This document shows, one piece after another, positions 6,144 to 9,126 of a stretch of DNA of 9,126 bases (its first letter is position 1; the number at the start of each line of letters is the position of its first letter). Below the pieces are notes generated by a model, which was given only the letters and a program-made list of their open reading frames with translations, had not been told where the DNA came from and did not search any database. The stretch comes from Eudoraea sp. (GTDB taxonomy: Bacteria > Bacteroidota > Bacteroidia > Flavobacteriales > Flavobacteriaceae). Where the stretch lies: contig JABDQS010000228.1 in the NCBI GenBank assembly GCA_013042125.1, positions 1-9,126 of the forward strand. Reading direction: 5' to 3'. Position numbers and translations under genes: made by a program.

Positions 6144-7898
6144 ATGAAAAATGTTTTTAAGTATGCAGTGTTTAGTTTGCTGTTTATGGCAACGCTGATG
6201 GTTACTTCTTGTCAGGAAGAATTTGAGGAATTACCACAACCAGACGAGCAGCAAACCCTTATGGCCAGTTCTACTACGGCCAAACTTATTGAAAGGACCT
6301 CCACTAATGATGGTTCTTTTGACAATATTGTGGATGGTGCCAGTTGTATTGCACTTAATTTTCCATATACCGTTGAGGTGAACGGAATCCAAATCACTAT
6401 CGATTCTCGCGAAGACCTTCATCTTATAGAAGAGATCTTTGATGCGATAGATGATGACATTGATCTTCTTGAGATCATTTTCCCAATCACTATTACTTTA
6501 GGTGATTTTACTCAAATTGTGATCAATAACAAAGAAGAATTACGTGCTCTTGCCGAAGAATGCCTGGAGGGTGGAGAAGACGATGATATTGAGTGTATCG
6601 ATTTCGTCTATCCCATTACCTTGTTCACTTTTGATATCAATGAGCAACAAACAGGAAGTGTTACCGTCAACAGTGATGAAGAATTAAGATTGTTCTTTAA
6701 AGGTCTGGATGATGATGACCTTATCAGTATTGAATTCCCTGTAACTTTAGAATTGTACGATGGTACGCGTGTAACCGTAAGCAGCAATGCCGAACTAGCA
6801 ACTGCTATTGAGAGTGCTAAAGATGCCTGTGATGAGGATGACGATGATGATTATAACGATGACGATTTTACACTGGAAAGATTCAACAATCTAATTACAG
6901 AATGCCCATGGTTAGTACGTGAAGTTCAACGCGATGCGATCAACCAGACCGATCAGTACTTTGAGTATTTGATGAACTTTACAGAAGATGGTGGGGTTAC
7001 TGTAAAGGACAGACAAGGAAATGTATTAAATGGTTTCTGGAACAGTCGTATGACAGACCATGGAATCTTATTGAACCTGGAATTTGATGTTCTTGTAGAC
7101 TTTACCCTGGAATGGTTTGTATACGAAATAGAGGAAGGCAAGATCAAATTATATGCTGAAGGCGGAAATAAGATCATCCTTGCAAATGCTTGTGACGTGT
7201 TCAATGAAGATCCTAACACTCTACGTGAGATTCTTAAGGAATGTGCCTGGGTAATAAAAAAGGTGAAGAACAATGGAGAGGAAATAGACCGTTTGTTGGG
7301 TTATAAATTCTCTTTTGGAGCCAATGCGGAAGTAACCTTAAGTAATGGTGTAAACACTTCAACCGGAACTTGGGAAATCACTACCAACGCACAGGGTCAG
7401 TTGGTGATGGCAATTGTTATGGGCGATGAGCCGGGCGTAAGTTTCGAATGGTTGTTGAGAGATTTGAACAATAAACGTTTGAAGTTTGATATAGAAGGCA
7501 CCGCTTATGAACTTCTATTGGAACGTCACTGTAACGACAACATGGAAGATGATGATGTCATGGAAATCAGAGGCTTCCTGTTAGACGGTCCTTGGAGAAT
7601 GGCACAATTTGTTTACGATGGAAACGAATCAACTGCCGGGTATGATGAATTTGACTATGTATTCTCTTCTAATAATGTTATAACTGTAGAAGTTAATGCC
7701 GATCCAATAGCGGGTGGACTATGGAGAATAATCCGTGATAGTGAAGGAACGCTAAGGTGCTACCTGAACTTCGGAGTAGGTAACAATTTTATAGTGTTGA
7801 CCAATGACTGGAGAATAGTTGAAGTGAGCAGTACACGTATAGAATTGAGAAAGGAAAATACCGGAGGAGCAGAAGATATTCTGGTATTCGAGAAATAG
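6144..7898 (+). CDS. Acidic, repeat-built surface lipoprotein, predicted output of the adjacent ECF/FecR system
   Basis: A 584-residue protein that I do not recognise as a named family. A type II signal peptide ends in VTSC with lipidated C23. The next residues, QEEFEE, resemble the acidic lipoprotein export signal that sends Bacteroidota lipoproteins to the cell surface. Residues 68-229 hold four tandem ~40-residue beta repeats (consensus: hydrophobic-F-P-hydrophobic-T, G, VTV-S-xEEL) joined by Asp-rich linkers, the longest at 230-241. Residues about 246-584 hold three ~110-residue lipocalin-like beta units, each with an early W (W256, W369, W484), a G-[FTL]-W in the middle (299, 410, 527) and a late W before a closing strand. 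Cysteines pair by position: 68/140, 151/229, 254/350 and 367/463. It is divergent from the sigma gene with a matching ECF promoter and ends at its own terminator. It may be a co-receptor, ligand-capture or envelope protein; the ligand is unknown. Confidence 0.85.
   Translation: MKNVFKYAVFSLLFMATLMVTSCQEEFEELPQPDEQQTLMASSTTAKLIERTSTNDGSFDNIVDGASCIALNFPYTVEVNGIQITIDSREDLHLIEEIFDAIDDDIDLLEIIFPITITLGDFTQIVINNKEELRALAEECLEGGEDDDIECIDFVYPITLFTFDINEQQTGSVTVNSDEELRLFFKGLDDDDLISIEFPVTLELYDGTRVTVSSNAELATAIESAKDACDEDDDDDYNDDDFTLERFNNLITECPWLVREVQRDAINQTDQYFEYLMNFTEDGGVTVKDRQGNVLNGFWNSRMTDHGILLNLEFDVLVDFTLEWFVYEIEEGKIKLYAEGGNKIILANACDVFNEDPNTLREILKECAWVIKKVKNNGEEIDRLLGYKFSFGANAEVTLSNGVNTSTGTWEITTNAQGQLVMAIVMGDEPGVSFEWLLRDLNNKRLKFDIEGTAYELLLERHCNDNMEDDDVMEIRGFLLDGPWRMAQFVYDGNESTAGYDEFDYVFSSNNVITVEVNADPIAGGLWRIIRDSEGTLRCYLNFGVGNNFIVLTNDWRIVEVSSTRIELRKENTGGAEDILVFEK
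6345..6866 (+). repeat. Four tandem ~40-residue beta repeats with acidic linkers (within the lipoprotein gene)
   Basis: The repeats cover residues about 68-108, 109-148, 149-192 and 193-229. Aligned cores are LNFPYTVEV, IIFPITITL, FVYPITLFT and IEFPVTLEL. Each is followed by a short strand (ITI, IVI, VTV, VTV) and a helix with EDL, EEL, EEL or AEL. Linkers carry DDDID, EDDD, DDDD and finally a 12-residue acidic run (230-241) encoded by GAT/GAC-rich DNA. Cysteines fall at the start of repeats 1 and 3 and the end of repeats 2 and 4, so the unit may really be a duplicated pair. Confidence 0.8.
6879..7895 (+). repeat. Three tandem ~110-residue lipocalin-like units (within the lipoprotein gene)
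   Basis: The units cover residues about 246-350, 357-463 and 472-584. Shared landmarks in order are L..L..CxW (third unit: LLDGPW), an F-x-F or Y-x-F strand, a VTV/VTL strand, G-x-W, a hydrophobic strand (LLNLEF, LVMAIV, CYLNFG), W-x-[VL], and a final [IL]-x-[LF] strand with IL. The pattern resembles small lipocalin-like beta barrels in other Bacteroidota lipoproteins. The fold is inferred from strand spacing and conserved Trp/Gly residues. Confidence 0.65.
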
Positions 7899-7924
7899 GG
7901 AACAATATTTGCCCCCATTCTTTA

Positions 7925-7960
7925 AAAAAGGGTCACTTCTCTGAGAAGTGGCCCTTTTTG
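7925..7960 (+). terminator. Intrinsic terminator after the lipoprotein gene
   Basis: A 15-bp stem pairs AAAAAGGGTCACTTC (7925-7939) with GAAGTGGCCCTTTTT (7945-7959), with one G-T wobble and a TCTGA loop, ending in a T5 run. It lies 26 bases after the stop codon. It separates the lipoprotein transcript from ffh. Confidence 0.9.
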
Positions 7961-8006
7961 TTATCATATTTCTGGAGTTACACTTCCATGATCTAAATCC
8001 AATTGT

Positions 8007-8014
8007 TAAATTTG
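8007..8014 (+). promoter_or_regulatory. Vegetative -7 box of ffh
   Basis: TAAATTTG matches TAnnTTTG fully. A start near 8021 would give a leader of about 19 bases before the ATG at 8040. No clear -33 TTG is seen. The box overlaps the left arm of a perfect inverted repeat. Confidence 0.5.
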
Positions 8015-8033
8015 CATTTCTCATAAATGCAAA
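8011..8033. repeat. Perfect 9-bp inverted repeat just upstream of ffh
   Basis: TTTGCATTT (8011-8019) and AAATGCAAA (8025-8033) flank CTCAT. It overlaps the -7 box and predicted start site and ends six bases before the ffh ATG. It lacks a T-tract and is too AT-rich to be a convincing terminator. It could be a DNA operator, or a leader hairpin if transcription starts farther upstream. Confidence 0.6.
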
Positions 8034-8039
8034 GCTGAT

Positions 8040-9126
8040 ATGTTCGATAATTTAAGCGAAAAACTGGATAAAGCCTTACATGTCCTTAAAGGGCATGGAC
8101 AGATCACAGAGATCAATGTGGCTGAGACCACTAAGGAAGTGAGAAGGGCTCTATTAGACGCCGATGTAAACTTTAGGATCGCCAAAGAGTTTACCAACCG
8201 GGTAAAAGAAAAGGCCCTTGGCCAGAATGTACTGACCACCTTACAGCCCGGTCAATTGATGGTCAAGATCGTAAAGGATGAGCTTACCCAGCTAATGGGT
8301 GGAGATGCAGAAGGAATCGATCTTTCCGGAAATCCGTCAGTTATACTGATGGCCGGTTTGCAGGGGTCTGGTAAAACCACCTTTTCGGGAAAACTGGCTC
8401 ATTTCCTCAAGACCAAGAAAACAAAGAATCCGCTTCTGGTAGCTTGTGATGTGTATCGCCCTGCCGCCATAGATCAGCTTCATGTTGTGGGGGACCAAAT
8501 AGATGTTCCCGTCTATTCAGAAAAAGAGAATAATGATCCGGTAGCGCTTGCAAAAGCCGGGATAGCCCATGCCAAGTCGAACGGACATAATGTGGTCATC
8601 ATAGATACTGCCGGTAGGTTGGCAGTTGATGAACGTATGATGAATGAGATATCGGACATACGAAACGCTATCAACCCCCAGGAGATCCTTTTTGTAGTAG
8701 ATGCCATGACCGGGCAGGACGCTGTAAATACGGCCAAAGCATTTAATGATGTTTTGAATTTTGACGGAGTTATCTTAACGAAGTTAGATGGGGATACCCG
8801 CGGAGGAGCAGCCATATCCATCAAATCTGTGGTCAATAAGCCCATAAAGTTCATTGGAACAGGCGAAAAGATGGATGCCCTTGATGTCTTTTATCCGGAT
8901 AGGATGGCAGACAGGATCCTGGGAATGGGAGATGTTATCTCACTGGTTGAAAGCGCTCAGGAACAGTTCGATGAGGACGAGGCCCGTAAGATCCAGAAAA
9001 AAATAGCAAAAAATACCTTCGGTTTCGATGATTTTCTGAAACAGATACAGCAGATCAAAAAGATGGGGAGTATGAAAGACCTCATGGGAATGATCCCGGG
9101 AGCAGGAAAGGCGCTTAAAGGAATGG
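8040..9126 (+). CDS. ffh: Signal recognition particle GTPase Ffh (SRP54), 3'-truncated by the window
   Basis: 362 codons are present and the frame is open to the window edge. Ffh binds 4.5S RNA and signal sequences on ribosomes and hands nascent membrane proteins to FtsY at the inner membrane. Visible parts are the N domain helices (1-95), the G domain P-loop GLQGSGKT (106-113), DVYRPAAIDQL (137-147), DTAGR (189-193), TKLDGD (247-252) and GTGEK (273-277), and the beginning of the M domain (FGFDDFLKQIQQIKKMG, then MKDLMGMIPG, 345-354). The remaining methionine-rich M domain lies beyond the window. The N-terminus MFDNLSEKLDKAL and the position after a terminator and -7 box support the ATG at 8040. 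Nothing unusual is seen in the GTPase motifs. Confidence 0.97.
   Translation, partial: MFDNLSEKLDKALHVLKGHGQITEINVAETTKEVRRALLDADVNFRIAKEFTNRVKEKALGQNVLTTLQPGQLMVKIVKDELTQLMGGDAEGIDLSGNPSVILMAGLQGSGKTTFSGKLAHFLKTKKTKNPLLVACDVYRPAAIDQLHVVGDQIDVPVYSEKENNDPVALAKAGIAHAKSNGHNVVIIDTAGRLAVDERMMNEISDIRNAINPQEILFVVDAMTGQDAVNTAKAFNDVLNFDGVILTKLDGDTRGGAAISIKSVVNKPIKFIGTGEKMDALDVFYPDRMADRILGMGDVISLVESAQEQFDEDEARKIQKKIAKNTFGFDDFLKQIQQIKKMGSMKDLMGMIPGAGKALKGM

Noticed and set aside
6828..6866. GAT/GAC-rich tract as a possible slippage or phase-variation repeat
   Set aside because: The units are interrupted (GAG, TAT and AAC codons) and remain in frame; the tract simply encodes the acidic linker.
6953..7273. 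A 106-codon minus-strand frame inside the lipoprotein gene
   Set aside because: It is antisense to the first lipocalin-like unit, which has clear repeat conservation on the plus strand.
6144..7898. The lipoprotein as a SusD-type partner of the receptor
   Set aside because: It lacks the helical TPR-like body of SusD proteins and is predicted to be mainly beta repeats; it is also not downstream of the receptor.
8513..8854. A 113-codon minus-strand frame, and a second at 8021-8239, opposite ffh
   Set aside because: Both are antisense to the conserved G and N domains of Ffh and are shadows of that gene.

Overview
The window reads as chromosomal DNA from a marine member of the Flavobacteriia (Bacteroidota). 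The evidence is AT-rich intergenic DNA with TAnnTTTG-type -7 promoter elements, few Shine-Dalgarno sites, a flavobacterial-type proteorhodopsin next to its retinal-forming enzyme, and an ECF sigma / FecR / STN-TonB receptor locus of the kind typical of this phylum. I cannot name a genus from the sequence alone.

Layout: (1) 1-201, the C-terminal end of arginyl-tRNA synthetase (+), then a strong hairpin terminator. (2) 253-1967, a phototrophy pair transcribed divergently from an 86-bp spacer: proteorhodopsin (-), a DTE-type, predicted green-absorbing proton pump, and a Brp/Blh beta-carotene 15,15'-dioxygenase (+) that should supply its retinal. (3) 1964-6019, a cell-surface signalling operon on the minus strand: ECF sigma factor, FecR-like membrane anti-sigma, and a FecA-like TonB-dependent receptor with an STN signalling domain. 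(4) 6144-7898, divergent from the sigma gene, a 584-residue, very acidic, probably surface-exposed lipoprotein built from two families of internal repeats; I do not recognise it as a named family. (5) 8040-9126, the 5' part of ffh (SRP GTPase), cut by the window end.

The most interesting result concerns regions 3 and 4. The same bipartite element, GGTAGGGTATTT-N10-GTGTTATA, with both halves exact and the spacer length identical, occurs upstream of fecR on the minus strand (5427-5456) and upstream of the lipoprotein on the plus strand (6081-6110). It is absent upstream of the sigma gene, which instead has a vegetative TATCTTTG box (6051-6058). The simplest model is that the sigma factor is made from a housekeeping promoter, is held by FecR, and is released when the receptor senses its ligand. 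It then transcribes both fecR-receptor (feedback) and the lipoprotein (output). The lipoprotein takes the place where a SusD-type partner is often found. It carries four tandem ~40-residue beta repeats with acidic linkers, then three ~110-residue lipocalin-like beta units. Cysteines are paired within repeats and lost together in the last unit.

No tRNA, rRNA, CRISPR array, insertion sequence or riboswitch was seen. No stretch longer than 150 bases lacks a gene or a describable regulatory element.
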